Under the pieces are notes generated by a model, which was not told the DNA's origin, did no database searches, and saw nothing but the letters and a program-made list of their open reading frames with translations. This document shows, piece by piece, positions 1-8,549 of a stretch of DNA of 64,000 bases. The position numbers and the translations under genes are program-made. The number at the start of each line of letters is the position of its first letter. The stretch's first letter is position 1. The DNA is from Bacteroidaceae bacterium (GTDB taxonomy: Bacteria; Bacteroidota; Bacteroidia; Bacteroidales; Bacteroidaceae), in the NCBI GenBank assembly GCA_017555875.1, contig JAFZFN010000035.1, forward strand, positions 62,001 through 126,000. Direction: 5' to 3'.

Positions 1-2
1 TT

Positions 3-1484
3 GAAGCAATCAAGGAGGATATCAAGTGGCTCGGCTTTGAGTGGGGCAACGAATACTACGCTTCTGACTACTTCCAGCAATTGTGGGACTTTGCCATTGA
101 CCTCATCAAGGAGGGCAAGGCTTACATCGATGAGCAGAGCGCCGAGGAGATCGCTGCACAGAAGGGTACCACCACACAACCCGGTATCGAGAGCCCCTAC
201 CGTAACCGCCCCGTAGAGGAGAGCCTCGAACTCTTCGAGAAGATGAACCGTGGCGAGATTGAGGAGGGACGCATGGTGCTCCGCGCCAAGATTGACATGG
301 CTGCACCCAACATGCACTTCCGCGACCCCATCATCTATCGCGTGGTAAACCACCCCCATCACCGCACTGGCACCACATGGAAGGCATATCCCATGTATGA
401 CTTCGCACACGGACAGAGCGACTACTTCGAGGGCGTTACCCACTCGCTCTGCACATTGGAGTTCGTGCCTCACCGTCCCCTCTACGACCTCTTCGTTGAT
501 TGGGTGAAGAAGGGCGAAGACCTCGACGACAACCGTCCCCGTCAGTATGAGTTCAACAAGCTCAACCTCAACTATACGCTCATGAGCAAGCGCAACCTGC
601 TCATCCTCGTGAAGGAGGGCCTCGTAAACGGCTGGGACGACCCCCGTATGCCGACACTCTGCGGCTTCCGTCGTCGTGGCTACTCACCCGAGTCAATCCG
701 CAACTTCGTGGATAAAATTGGTTACACCACCTACGATGCACTGAACGACTTTGCACTTCTCGAGAGTGCCGTACGCGAAGACCTTAATGCTCGCGCAACC
801 CGTGTATCGGCAGTCATCAATCCCGTAAAACTTATCATCACCAACTATCCCGAAGGACAGGTAGAGGTGATGGAAACCATCAACAACCCCGAGGATCCGG
901 ACGCTGGCACACACACCATCGAGTTCAGCCGCGAGCTGTGGATGGAGCGTGAGGACTTCATGGAGGATGCACCGAAGAAGTACTTCCGCATGACTCCCGG
1001 TCAGGAGGTACGCCTCATGAATGCCTACATCGTGAAGTGCACAGGTTGCAAGAAGGATGACGAGGGCAACATCGTAGAGGTATATGCCGAGTATGACCCC
1101 GACACCAAGACGGGTATGCCTGGCAGCAACCGCAAGGTGAAGGGCACACTGCACTGGGTAAGCTGCGCACACTGCCTCAAAGCTGAGGTGCGTCTCTACG
1201 ACCGCTTGTGGAAGGTGGAGAATCCCCGCGACGAGATGGCTGCCATCCGTGAGGAAAAGGGTTGCGATGCACTGGAGGCGATGAAGGAGATGATCAATCC
1301 CGACTCACTACAGGTGCTCACCGAGTGCTATGTAGAGCGTTTCTTGGCAGATGCTAAGCCTCTCGACTACTTGCAGTTCCGCCGCATCGGTTACTTCAAT
1401 GTGGATAAGGAGTCTACCGCTAACCACCTCGTATTCAACCGCACCGTATCGCTCAAGGATACCTGGAGCAAGATGAACAAATAA
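3..1484 (+). CDS. glnS: glutaminyl-tRNA synthetase, 5' end outside window
   Basis: Class I aminoacyl-tRNA synthetase that charges tRNA-Gln with glutamine in the cytoplasm. The reading frame is open from the first bases of the window, so the N-terminal part with the HIGH motif is missing and 493 residues remain. Visible signatures are the GlnRS segment DPRMPTLCGFRRRGYSPESI and the KMSKS-type loop LMSKRNL, followed by the two C-terminal anticodon-binding beta-barrels. The C-terminus reads NRTVSLKDTWSKMNK, as in other GlnRS. The related GluRS is excluded by the GlnRS-type catalytic core. No T-rich terminator follows; a large inverted repeat lies just downstream. Confidence 0.97.
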   Translation, partial: EAIKEDIKWLGFEWGNEYYASDYFQQLWDFAIDLIKEGKAYIDEQSAEEIAAQKGTTTQPGIESPYRNRPVEESLELFEKMNRGEIEEGRMVLRAKIDMAAPNMHFRDPIIYRVVNHPHHRTGTTWKAYPMYDFAHGQSDYFEGVTHSLCTLEFVPHRPLYDLFVDWVKKGEDLDDNRPRQYEFNKLNLNYTLMSKRNLLILVKEGLVNGWDDPRMPTLCGFRRRGYSPESIRNFVDKIGYTTYDALNDFALLESAVREDLNARATRVSAVINPVKLIITNYPEGQVEVMETINNPEDPDAGTHTIEFSRELWMEREDFMEDAPKKYFRMTPGQEVRLMNAYIVKCTGCKKDDEGNIVEVYAEYDPDTKTGMPGSNRKVKGTLHWVSCAHCLKAEVRLYDRLWKVENPRDEMAAIREEKGCDALEAMKEMINPDSLQVLTECYVERFLADAKPLDYLQFRRIGYFNVDKESTANHLVFNRTVSLKDTWSKMNK

Positions 1485-1500
1485 GAAAATTAAACAATTA

Positions 1501-1550
1501 TGTGTTTATATCTGTTACTGTCAATAATAGACCATACAGATATAAACACA
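1501..1550. repeat. 15-bp perfect inverted repeat upstream of TPR gene
   Basis: Arms 1501-1515 and 1536-1550 are perfectly complementary (TGTGTTTATATCTGT / ACAGATATAAACACA) around a 20-base loop. The structure sits between glnS and the next start codon at 1558, only 7 bases before the ATG. It has no following T-run, so it is either a 3'-end stabilising hairpin for glnS or a structure over the translation start of the TPR gene. Confidence 0.8.
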
Positions 1551-1557
1551 TTATTAT

Positions 1558-2979
1558 ATGAGAGACAACTTCGCACAATATTTTAACAAGCCTGAGTTTC
1601 GTTCCACTCTAACACGATACGAAGAGATGCTGGCAAGTGACCGTACTTTCTATTTTGAAGCAACGGAGCTTACCGACATTGCAGAATATTATGCCATGCA
1701 AGGTGACTCCGAGCTGGCTGAGGACGCACTAGACCTAGCCCTAAAACTTCACCCTGAAAACTTGGATGCTCTCATATTTAAGGCAAGAGCACGCCTTATC
1801 AACGGACATATTGCCGAAGCGAGCCACATACTCGACAATATAACCGACCAAAACGACCGAGAGGTGATGTTTCTCCGCGCTGAAGTAATGCTTGCGACGC
1901 ACCAACAAGCACAAGCCAACGAACTACTCAAGACACTAATTGAGGACGAGAGCCACGAGCCTAACGCCTATGCAGACATCATAGACCTGCTAGTCGATAA
2001 TGGACAATACGACATGGCTGCCTTATGGATTGACGAAGCCACCCAACGCTACCCCGACAACAAAGTGCTCACCGAGTCTGCAGCCTATAGCCATGTGTTG
2101 CAAGAACGATTAGACGACGCCATCGAACTTTACAACCAACTTTTGGACTCTGACCCCTACTCGGCCTTCTACTGGGAAGAATTGGGTAAAATACACTTCA
2201 AACGCGAAGAGTATGACAAAGCCATCGAAGCCTTCGAATTTGTTATTGCCATTAACGGCGACGAGTGTTACTATGCATTATATGCTGCTGCCAACTGCTA
2301 CTTCAACATAGGCAACTACGAGAAAGCAGAGGAGTACTACCACACCATTCACGAACGCTATCCCGAAACCGTAGATCCTCTTTTCCACATGGGCATGTGC
2401 CGAGTAAATCGCGGGGACGACGATGGTGCGCTGGAATATTTCACAAAAGCACTAATCACCATTCCTGAAGGCTCTGAGGAACAAGCGCAGATTTACAGCC
2501 AAATGTCACTCATCTTCAGCCGTAAGGGACAGCATGAAAAATCAGTCGTATATCTCGACGAAGCCATTAAGATATGCCCCGACAATACCGAGCTCATCAT
2601 TATGAAGGGGCACGAATTACTGTGCCAAAAGCAATATGCCGAAAGCACGGAATTGTTTCTACAGGCCATCGAGCTCAATACAGAATGCACAGAGCGTTCA
2701 CTTTTCCTCATTGCAGTATCGATGCTCGAGAATGGACATTGCGAAATGAGTCACTACATGCTAAGCTTACTAAAAGACAATCCAGCCATCGAAACCGAGG
2801 TTTTGTATCCTTACCTATGCTTCTGCGAATGGACACTGCAAAAAGAGAACTTCCGCGATACACTCAACGAAGCGCTAGACAAATGTCCACAAAGAACCTA
2901 TGAGATATTCAGCCTCACACCAGCACAGGGCGAAAGTGCAGAAGCTGTAATAGAAAGGCTCAAACGGGTTGAAATATGA
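1558..2979 (+). CDS. tetratricopeptide repeat protein
   Basis: A 473-residue protein made almost wholly of TPR helices, with repeats such as YSAFYWEELGKIHFKREEYD and CYYALYAAANCYFNIGNYEK spaced by about 34 residues from residue 40 to 430. There is no signal peptide or membrane segment, so it is probably a cytoplasmic scaffold. TPR proteins bind partner proteins; no partner is suggested here beyond the flanking glnS and DedA genes. The start at 1558 follows directly after the inverted repeat at 1501-1550. The acidic, Asp/Glu-rich composition is typical of Bacteroidales TPR proteins of unknown role. Confidence 0.85.
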   Translation: MRDNFAQYFNKPEFRSTLTRYEEMLASDRTFYFEATELTDIAEYYAMQGDSELAEDALDLALKLHPENLDALIFKARARLINGHIAEASHILDNITDQNDREVMFLRAEVMLATHQQAQANELLKTLIEDESHEPNAYADIIDLLVDNGQYDMAALWIDEATQRYPDNKVLTESAAYSHVLQERLDDAIELYNQLLDSDPYSAFYWEELGKIHFKREEYDKAIEAFEFVIAINGDECYYALYAAANCYFNIGNYEKAEEYYHTIHERYPETVDPLFHMGMCRVNRGDDDGALEYFTKALITIPEGSEEQAQIYSQMSLIFSRKGQHEKSVVYLDEAIKICPDNTELIIMKGHELLCQKQYAESTELFLQAIELNTECTERSLFLIAVSMLENGHCEMSHYMLSLLKDNPAIETEVLYPYLCFCEWTLQKENFRDTLNEALDKCPQRTYEIFSLTPAQGESAEAVIERLKRVEI

Positions 2980-3045
2980 CACTAAGGAATGCCATCATTG
3001 ACCATATCTATTATTAATAAAAGAATAAGACACAAATTATAAAAC

Positions 3046-3675
3046 ATGGAATCTGTACAATTTATCCAATGGTGCCTCGAGCACCTAAATTATTGGACCA
3101 TCACGCTCTTGATGGCTATTGAAAGTTCGTTTATCCCCTTTCCTTCAGAAGTAGTCGTCCCTCCAGCTGCATATAAGGCGGCAGCTACTGGCGAACTCAA
3201 CATATGGCTAGTAGTAATGTTTGCCACAGTAGGAGCCTCCATCGGTGCACTAATCAACTACTACCTAGCCTTGTGGTTAGGCAAACCCATCGTGTATAAG
3301 TTTGCCAATAGCCGCTTCGGTCACATGTGCCTTATCGACCAAGAAAAGGTAGAGACTGCAGAGAAGTTCTTTAATAAGCATGGCGTAATAGCCACACTGA
3401 TTGGACGACTTGTCCCTGCTGTTCGACAACTAATCTCAATCCCTGCGGGACTTGCAAAGATGAACCTCGGCAAGTTCATCGCCTTCACTGCACTAGGAGC
3501 TGGAATATGGAATGCTGTACTTGCAGCGTTCGGATGGTACCTCGAAGATATCGTCCCTGAAGACCAGCTCATCAGTACCGTATCTGAATATAGCCATGAG
3601 ATAGGCTATGTCATCATAGGACTCGTCATTCTCGCTATCGGGTATCTTATATATAAAGGGATAAAGAAGAAGTAA
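3046..3675 (+). CDS. DedA family inner-membrane protein
   Basis: A 209-residue integral membrane protein of the DedA (SNARE-associated/VTT) family, which in other bacteria takes part in undecaprenyl-phosphate or phospholipid flipping and in membrane homeostasis. Seen in the sequence: the N-terminal re-entrant motif ESSFIPFPSEVVVPPAAY, the conserved GRLVPAVRQLISIPAGLAKM block at about residues 123-142, and C-terminal hydrophobic helices ending in a basic IYKGIKKK tail. It lies 66 bases after the TPR gene and may share its transcript. The substrate cannot be told from sequence. Confidence 0.93.
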   Translation: MESVQFIQWCLEHLNYWTITLLMAIESSFIPFPSEVVVPPAAYKAAATGELNIWLVVMFATVGASIGALINYYLALWLGKPIVYKFANSRFGHMCLIDQEKVETAEKFFNKHGVIATLIGRLVPAVRQLISIPAGLAKMNLGKFIAFTALGAGIWNAVLAAFGWYLEDIVPEDQLISTVSEYSHEIGYVIIGLVILAIGYLIYKGIKKK

Positions 3676-3783
3676 AACCACTTACAAGGAATTCTCGAAC
3701 AACAAAAAGTCCGTTCAAGTTGCATAGTTTTAGTCGACAACACGAGTGAATTAGACAACCGTTTGGAAAAAAACAAATAAAAA

Positions 3784-3815
3784 TTTGTTTTTTCGCTTGT
3801 CTTGTACTAACTTTG
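3784..3815 (+). promoter_or_regulatory. Bacteroidetes-type promoter for SRP RNA and tRNA-Thr
   Basis: TTTG at 3784-3787 and TAACTTTG at 3808-3815 are separated by 20 bases, matching the -33/-7 pattern of the Bacteroidetes primary sigma factor. The spacer contains a CTTG-rich stretch similar to other promoters in this window (see findings). The predicted start lies close to the foot of the RNA hairpin that begins at 3827. Confidence 0.75.
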
Positions 3816-3823
3816 CACTTGCA

Positions 3824-3927
3824 AAATGGGTAAGTCCTATACGGCCAGCTCCCTTTGAACCCTCCAGGGCTTGACCGCAGCAAAGGTATTAGGTCGTAGC
3901 GGCGCGATATAGATTGCTTACCCACCC
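3824..3927 (+). ncRNA. ffs: probable signal recognition particle (4.5S) RNA
   Basis: About 100 bases that fold as one long rod: TGGGTAAG (3827-3834) pairs with CTTACCCA (3917-3924), CTATA with TATAG, GGCC with GGTC, and CCTTTG with CAAAGG. The apical part carries CCAGG opposite GCAGCAAAGG, resembling the SRP domain IV loop that binds Ffh. The terminal loop (GCTTGACC) is shorter than the E. coli GGAA hairpin. It has its own promoter and ends 3 bases before tRNA-Thr, so the two are probably processed from one transcript. Another structured small RNA is the alternative. Confidence 0.6.
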
Positions 3928-4001
3928 GCCTCTTTAGCTCAGTTGGCCAGAGCACGTGATTTGTAATCTCGGGGTCGTTGGTTCGAATCCGACAAGAGGC
4001 T
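3928..4001 (+). tRNA. tRNA-Thr (anticodon TGT)
   Basis: 74-base cloverleaf. Acceptor arms are GCCTCTT and AAGAGGC with discriminator T; the anticodon loop is TTTGTAA, giving TGT; the T-arm contains GGTTCGAATCC. CCA is not encoded. It directly follows the probable SRP RNA and is followed by a terminator. Confidence 0.95.
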
Positions 4002-4010
4002 CAAAAGAGA

Positions 4011-4038
4011 AGAGACCTACCGTGGTAGATCTCTTTTT
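4011..4038 (+). terminator. intrinsic terminator after tRNA-Thr
   Basis: AGAGACCTACC pairs with GGTAGATCTCT around a 2-base loop (one mismatch), followed by TTTTT. Confidence 0.85.
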
Positions 4039-4065
4039 CGTTTTGCCCAATGCACTCTATCCCTG

Positions 4066-4962
4066 CTATAGAAGCTTCTCCAAACATTTCACAACACTTT
4101 CCTCGTCATCAGGATGAAACCAGTGGATATCTTTATCGCGACGATACCATGTAGTCTGCTTACGTGAATAGATACGGCTGTTCTGCTTAATCTTTTCAAT
4201 GGCAAACTCCAATGTACAGGCACCATCAAAGTGTGCAAAAAGTTCTTTGTACCCTACCGTATTGAGAGAATTTAAGTGACGATAGGGGTAGACACGACGA
4301 GCTTCAGCAACAAGTCCATCCTTTACCATCTGATCTACTCGGCAATTGATGCGTTCATAAAGATCCTCGCGATCGCGTTGAAGTCCAATCTTAATAATAC
4401 GAAAGGGACGTACCTTGGTTGTTTGTGTACGGAAAGAGGTATAGGTGCGCCCTGTCATATAACATATTTCGAGAGCATGAATAACCCGCTTAGGATTCTT
4501 AAGGTCTACAATGTTGTAATACTCTGGATCAAGCAATCGCAACTCACAAACAAGAGGTTCCAAACCCTCGGTTTCGTAACGATTGAGTAAAGTACGACGA
4601 GTAATGTCATCCACTGTAGGAATGTCATCTATACCTTTACATACAGCATCTATGTACATCATACTCCCCCCCGTAAGCAATAGAGTTTCGTGAGTTTTGA
4701 AGAGCTCCTCAGTGAGATTCATCACATCCATCTCATATTGCGCAGCGCTGTAATAGTCGGTGAGTTGATGAGTACCAATAAAATAATGCTTTACACGTTG
4801 TTGCTCCTCCTTAGTGGGCGCAGCTGTTCCTATAGGTATCTCTGAATAGAGTTGACGCGAATCTGCCGAAAGTATTGGCGAGCCCAACCGTTCGGCCAAA
4901 GCAAGGCTCAAAGCAGTCTTGCCAACACCCGTAGGGCCAAGGAGAACAACGAGAGTTTTCAT
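4066..4962 (-). CDS. miaA: tRNA dimethylallyltransferase (copy 1)
   Basis: Transfers a dimethylallyl group to adenosine 37 of tRNAs that read UNN codons. The 298-residue protein has the P-loop [12 protein letters not shown] at residues 9-20, the [17 protein letters not shown] substrate segment, the [13 protein letters not shown] motif and a C-terminal region ending in [16 protein letters not shown] second MiaA-like gene lies at 21293-22243, so the window holds two paralogues, as in many Bacteroidetes. It is the last gene of the minus-strand group that begins with lpxD. A 99-base A/T-rich spacer separates it from the pRiA4b-like gene. Confidence 0.94.
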   Translation of the reverse strand: MKTLVVLLGPTGVGKTALSLALAERLGSPILSADSRQLYSEIPIGTAAPTKEEQQRVKHYFIGTHQLTDYYSAAQYEMDVMNLTEELFKTHETLLLTGGSMMYIDAVCKGIDDIPTVDDITRRTLLNRYETEGLEPLVCELRLLDPEYYNIVDLKNPKRVIHALEICYMTGRTYTSFRTQTTKVRPFRIIKIGLQRDREDLYERINCRVDQMVKDGLVAEARRVYPYRHLNSLNTVGYKELFAHFDGACTLEFAIEKIKQNSRIYSRKQTTWYRRDKDIHWFHPDDEESVVKCLEKLL

Positions 4963-5061
4963 CAGAGCTAGGAACTAGAAATTAGACACTAGATTTAACG
5001 GTGCAATCATGTTCAACACAAAAAAGAAAGCCTCTAATCTCTAATTTCAGACCACTCTCAT

Positions 5062-5613
5062 TTAATAAAACATGCTCTCAAAATCCTCAGCACTACCCAT
5101 CTCGAAACCTTCGGGATCGAGTTCATCAAGATCAAAGTCTTCATCGTCACCAAAGGTATCATCAAGCGTAGAGGCTGCGACTTGAGTGGCCATCAGCTGA
5201 TCAAAATCGAGCAGATGCTGAGGAGCATCTCCGATAGACTTGGTACACTCAGCTGCACTAAGAGACTTTCCTGTAATGATTTCAGACAGCTCCATAAAGA
5301 ATGCGCGATCAGCCAATGGGTCAAAGATGTAGAGCAAATGTTGCTTCTCGTCTTCAAGAAGTTCATTGAGCGGCGTCTCTTCCATGACCCAGCTATCCAT
5401 ATCGGAACTAGTACCCATGTCTTCGAGCGTAATCTCTGTTTCCTTCTCCCAATTATCATCACATATAAAGAACGAGGTCATCTGATCATTGGGATAATTG
5501 GCAGACTTGAGTATTGCATTGTGCAAGTCAAGGAATGTAGCATCAGAGTCTATCTGAATCTCGCGGCGAAAATTGTCCACCTCGTCCGATATGATTGTAA
5601 AACGATATACCAT
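5062..5613 (-). CDS. pRiA4b ORF-3-like protein
   Basis: A 183-residue protein of the plasmid pRiA4b ORF-3-like family (PF07929 type), of unknown biochemical role. The family core runs from MVYRFTIISDEVDNFRREIQ through DATFLDLHNAILKSANYPND and FFICDDNWEKETEITLEDMG to LLYIFDPLADRAFFMELSEI. The C-terminal 40 residues are strongly acidic (DDTFGDDEDFDLDELD). No signal peptide is present, so it is probably cytoplasmic. It sits between lpxA and miaA, an arrangement common in Bacteroidales; nothing shows that it acts in lipid A synthesis. Confidence 0.8.
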   Translation of the reverse strand: MVYRFTIISDEVDNFRREIQIDSDATFLDLHNAILKSANYPNDQMTSFFICDDNWEKETEITLEDMGTSSDMDSWVMEETPLNELLEDEKQHLLYIFDPLADRAFFMELSEIITGKSLSAAECTKSIGDAPQHLLDFDQLMATQVAASTLDDTFGDDEDFDLDELDPEGFEMGSAEDFESMFY

Positions 5614-5654
5614 AGTAGAATTATGAATTAAAAGTTGTGAATATGATTCTTGAT

Positions 5655-6428
5655 TTATTTTATGATGCCTCGCTTGGCCCCTTCGACAAAGGAGACTATA
5701 TACTCAACTTCGGGAGAAGATGGCATTTCTTCTTTGATACGTTCAAGAGCCATTGAAGTATTTAACCCACTCTGATAGATGTATCTATAAGCCTGATGAA
5801 TTGTGTCTATCTGTTCGTTAGTAAAGCCACGTCGACGAAGTCCTACGAGATTGAGCCCACAATAAGCCACAGGCTCACGAGCTGCAATGATATACGGAGG
5901 CACCTCTTTAGTAATCCTACATCCGCCTTGAATCATCACATAGCTACCAATACGGCAAAACTGATGAACAAGCACAGTAGAGCTAATGACCGCAAAGTCA
6001 TCTACAATCACCTCGCCTGCGAACTTAGTTTGATTGCCAATAATACATCCGTTTCCGACTATGGTGTCGTGAGCCACGTGCACACCCTCCATCAGAAGAT
6101 TATTGCTTCCCACCACAGTACGACCTTTTGCTGCTGTACCTCGGTTGATTGTAACATTCTCTCGAATGGTGTTATTGTCACCGATTTCCGCAGTCGTCTC
6201 TTCCCCGCGGAATTTTAGATCTTGAGGAACTGCTCCAATAACAGCACCAGGGAAAATCGTATTATTCTTACCTATACGCGAACCATAGAGAATGGTAGCA
6301 TTGGGCATGATAACATTGTTGTCACCTATTACCACATTACGATCAATGTAGACAAAAGGACCTATTTCCACATTATCACCGATAATGGCTTCGGGATGTA
6401 TATATGCTAGAGGACTTATTGTTGCCAT
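5655..6428 (-). CDS. lpxA: acyl-ACP--UDP-N-acetylglucosamine O-acyltransferase
   Basis: First enzyme of lipid A synthesis, adding a 3-hydroxyacyl chain from ACP to the 3-OH of UDP-GlcNAc. The 257-residue protein has the left-handed beta-helix hexapeptide pattern from about residue 10 to 190 (IGDNVEIGPFVYIDRNVVIG), with the catalytic histidine in GVHVAHDTIVGNG. The C-terminal alpha-helical domain ends in VEGAKRGIIK. It follows lpxC after 18 bases on the same strand and is surely co-transcribed. Length and motifs are normal. Confidence 0.97.
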   Translation of the reverse strand: MATISPLAYIHPEAIIGDNVEIGPFVYIDRNVVIGDNNVIMPNATILYGSRIGKNNTIFPGAVIGAVPQDLKFRGEETTAEIGDNNTIRENVTINRGTAAKGRTVVGSNNLLMEGVHVAHDTIVGNGCIIGNQTKFAGEVIVDDFAVISSTVLVHQFCRIGSYVMIQGGCRITKEVPPYIIAAREPVAYCGLNLVGLRRRGFTNEQIDTIHQAYRYIYQSGLNTSMALERIKEEMPSSPEVEYIVSFVEGAKRGIIK

Positions 6429-6446
6429 GAAGTTACGTATTAAAAG

Positions 6447-7352
6447 TTATGAGTTTGCTCTTATCAATCGAGCGAATTGATTATTGACACGATGGCCAGG
6501 GCGATAAGCCGTGACAAAACCCTTGATGGGCTTACCCACAAGAGAAAGGTCACCAATCACATCGAGCAACTTATGACGTGCAGGCTCATTTTCCCACACG
6601 AGAGGACGATGGTTGATATAGCCTAGTTTCTTGGCATCCATGCGGGGAATATTCATCGCATCTGCGATGCGGTCGTAACGGTCTTGAGGCATCTCGCGTT
6701 CATAGAGAACGATAGAGTTATCAAGATCCCCGCCTTTGATGAGACCTGCCGCCAAGAGAGGCTCAATGTCGCGCACAAAGACAAAAGTACGAGCTGCTGC
6801 TATCTCTGTAGCGAAATCATCCATGTGCTTTAGTTCTGCACGTTGATTACTGATGCTACTCGAGTCGAACGAAACCACAACACTGACAGAGAAATCCTCG
6901 GCAGGTTCAATGCGAAGCACAGACCCACTCTGCTCATCGCGATACTCGATAGGTTCTTTCACGACAAGATACTCCTTTTCTGCTTCTTGTTCCAAGATAC
7001 CTACTCTCAAGATATTCTCGACATAGAGTCTGGCACTACCCTCGAGAATGGGAAATTCCGGGCCATTGACCTTAACAAGACAATTATCGATTCCCAAAGC
7101 ATAAAGTGCAGAGAGACCATGCTCAATCGTACTGACTCTTTCGACTCCGTTGGACAAAACTGTGCCACGCTGTGTGTCAGTCACATTCTCAGCAAGCACA
7201 TCGATGATGGGACAACCCTCAACATCGATACGCTGTATTTTATACCCAAAATTTTCTGGGGCGGGGCAAAACTCCACTGTAAGATCTAACCCCGTATGCA
7301 ACCCCTTGCTAGAGAGTTTGAAACCTTCTTTTATTGTTCTTTGCTTTTCCAT
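6447..7352 (-). CDS. lpxC: UDP-3-O-acyl-N-acetylglucosamine deacetylase, single domain
   Basis: Zinc enzyme for the committed step of lipid A synthesis. Zinc and catalytic residues are visible in STIEHGLSAL and in RHKLLDVIGD (H and D ligands), with the general acid His in RPGHRVNNQFAR. I chose the ATG at 7352 (MEKQRTIKEG), 14 bases after the lpxD stop, rather than an upstream in-frame start at 7388 that overlaps lpxD. The protein is 301 residues, the length of a stand-alone LpxC. Most Bacteroidetes carry an LpxC-FabZ fusion of about 460 residues; here the frame stops after LIRANS and lpxA begins 18 bases later, so the FabZ half is absent. Confidence 0.95.
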   Translation of the reverse strand: MEKQRTIKEGFKLSSKGLHTGLDLTVEFCPAPENFGYKIQRIDVEGCPIIDVLAENVTDTQRGTVLSNGVERVSTIEHGLSALYALGIDNCLVKVNGPEFPILEGSARLYVENILRVGILEQEAEKEYLVVKEPIEYRDEQSGSVLRIEPAEDFSVSVVVSFDSSSISNQRAELKHMDDFATEIAAARTFVFVRDIEPLLAAGLIKGGDLDNSIVLYEREMPQDRYDRIADAMNIPRMDAKKLGYINHRPLVWENEPARHKLLDVIGDLSLVGKPIKGFVTAYRPGHRVNNQFARLIRANS

Positions 7353-7365
7353 TGCAACAGGTGGA

Positions 7366-8418
7366 TTATTCCTTGCCAAAGTGAGCAAGTTGCTGCTTCA
7401 GCGATTCGATTTCCTTTTTCAACATCTCCATCTCTCGATACATATCAGGAAGTTTCTTGAACACGATAGAGGAACGAACAAACTTGGTGTGCTCAAATGC
7501 TGGATAACCAAATACAGCTTGTCCATCCTTTACATTATTAGGGATGGCGGAATGGGCTCCAACCTTGACTCCATTGCCTATCTGAATGTGACCATTGAAT
7601 CCCGTCTGTCCTCCCACCATACACCATTTGCCAATCTTTGTGGAGCCAGCCACGCCACATTGTGCAGACATCACAGTATGTTCATCTACAACCACATTAT
7701 GAGCAATCTGCACCATATTATCAAGTTTCACTCCGCGTTTAATGATAGTGGCTCCCATCGTGGCTCGGTCAACACATGTATTAGCTCCCAATTCAACATC
7801 GTCTTCCAACACAGCTATACCAATCTGAGGGATCTTGTCATACCCATCTGCACCTGGAGCAAAGCCAAAGCCATCGGCTCCGACAACACATCCAGCATGT
7901 AGGATGCAACGATTACCCACCTTACAACCGTGATATATAGTCACACCACTATATAAGATGCAATCTGCACCGATAGCAGCGCCATCGCCTATCGACACGT
8001 TAGCTTCAATGATTGTGTTATCACCCACGACAACCTTATCACCGATGTACACGAACGGGCCAATGTAAACATTCTCGCCGATTGTTGCACTCGATGCCAC
8101 GAAGGCCATCGAACTGACCCCCTTCTTCTTCGGCTTGACACTCTCATAAAGCGCCATCAGTTTGGCCAAGCTCTCATACGCATTAGCAGTCCGTATCAAC
8201 GTTGCTTTGACAGGCCTCTCTGCGATAAAATCATTGTTCACCAAAACGATACTTGACTCTGTATCATATATATATGCTGCATACTTAGGATTAGACAAGA
8301 ATGACAATGCCCCTGGCATGCCTTCCTCAATCTTAGCAAAGGTGCTCACCTTGGCATTCTCATCGCCAACGACTTCACCGCCCACATATGCAGCAATTTG
8401 TTTCGCTGTAAATTCCAT
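7366..8418 (-). CDS. lpxD: UDP-3-O-acylglucosamine N-acyltransferase
   Basis: Third enzyme of lipid A synthesis, N-acylating UDP-3-O-acyl-glucosamine. The N-terminal uridine-binding domain starts [18 protein letters not shown]; the beta-helix follows from about residue 100, with the catalytic His in [18 protein letters not shown]-terminal coiled helix ([19 protein letters not shown]) ends the 350-residue protein. An in-frame ATG at 8463 would add 15 residues but lies inside the promoter and transcript leader, so the start at 8418 is preferred. It is the first gene of the lpxD-lpxC-lpxA group and has its own promoter. Confidence 0.96.
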   Translation of the reverse strand: MEFTAKQIAAYVGGEVVGDENAKVSTFAKIEEGMPGALSFLSNPKYAAYIYDTESSIVLVNNDFIAERPVKATLIRTANAYESLAKLMALYESVKPKKKGVSSMAFVASSATIGENVYIGPFVYIGDKVVVGDNTIIEANVSIGDGAAIGADCILYSGVTIYHGCKVGNRCILHAGCVVGADGFGFAPGADGYDKIPQIGIAVLEDDVELGANTCVDRATMGATIIKRGVKLDNMVQIAHNVVVDEHTVMSAQCGVAGSTKIGKWCMVGGQTGFNGHIQIGNGVKVGAHSAIPNNVKDGQAVFGYPAFEHTKFVRSSIVFKKLPDMYREMEMLKKEIESLKQQLAHFGKE

Positions 8419-8460
8419 ACTTTTTGCCTTTTTCGAGTGGTAAACTCCTATATAGTCTTG

Positions 8461-8491
8461 CAAAGGTAGGTATTATTATTGGATTTGCAAA
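8461..8491 (-). promoter_or_regulatory. promoter of the lpxD-lpxC-lpxA operon
   Basis: On the minus strand TTTG (8488-8491) and TACCTTTG (8461-8468) are 19 bases apart, a full match to the Bacteroidetes -33/-7 pattern. The lpxD start is 42 bases downstream. Confidence 0.8.
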
Positions 8492-8549
8492 CCTTTTAAT
8501 TCAATTATGCATTATTAACAAAAGAGAGCGGATTAGGTTTTATTAAGAC

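Noticed and set aside
5062..5613. Plasmid or mobile origin for the pRiA4b-like gene
   Set aside because: The family name is historical; the gene sits in a stable chromosomal lpx-miaA neighbourhood with matching composition.
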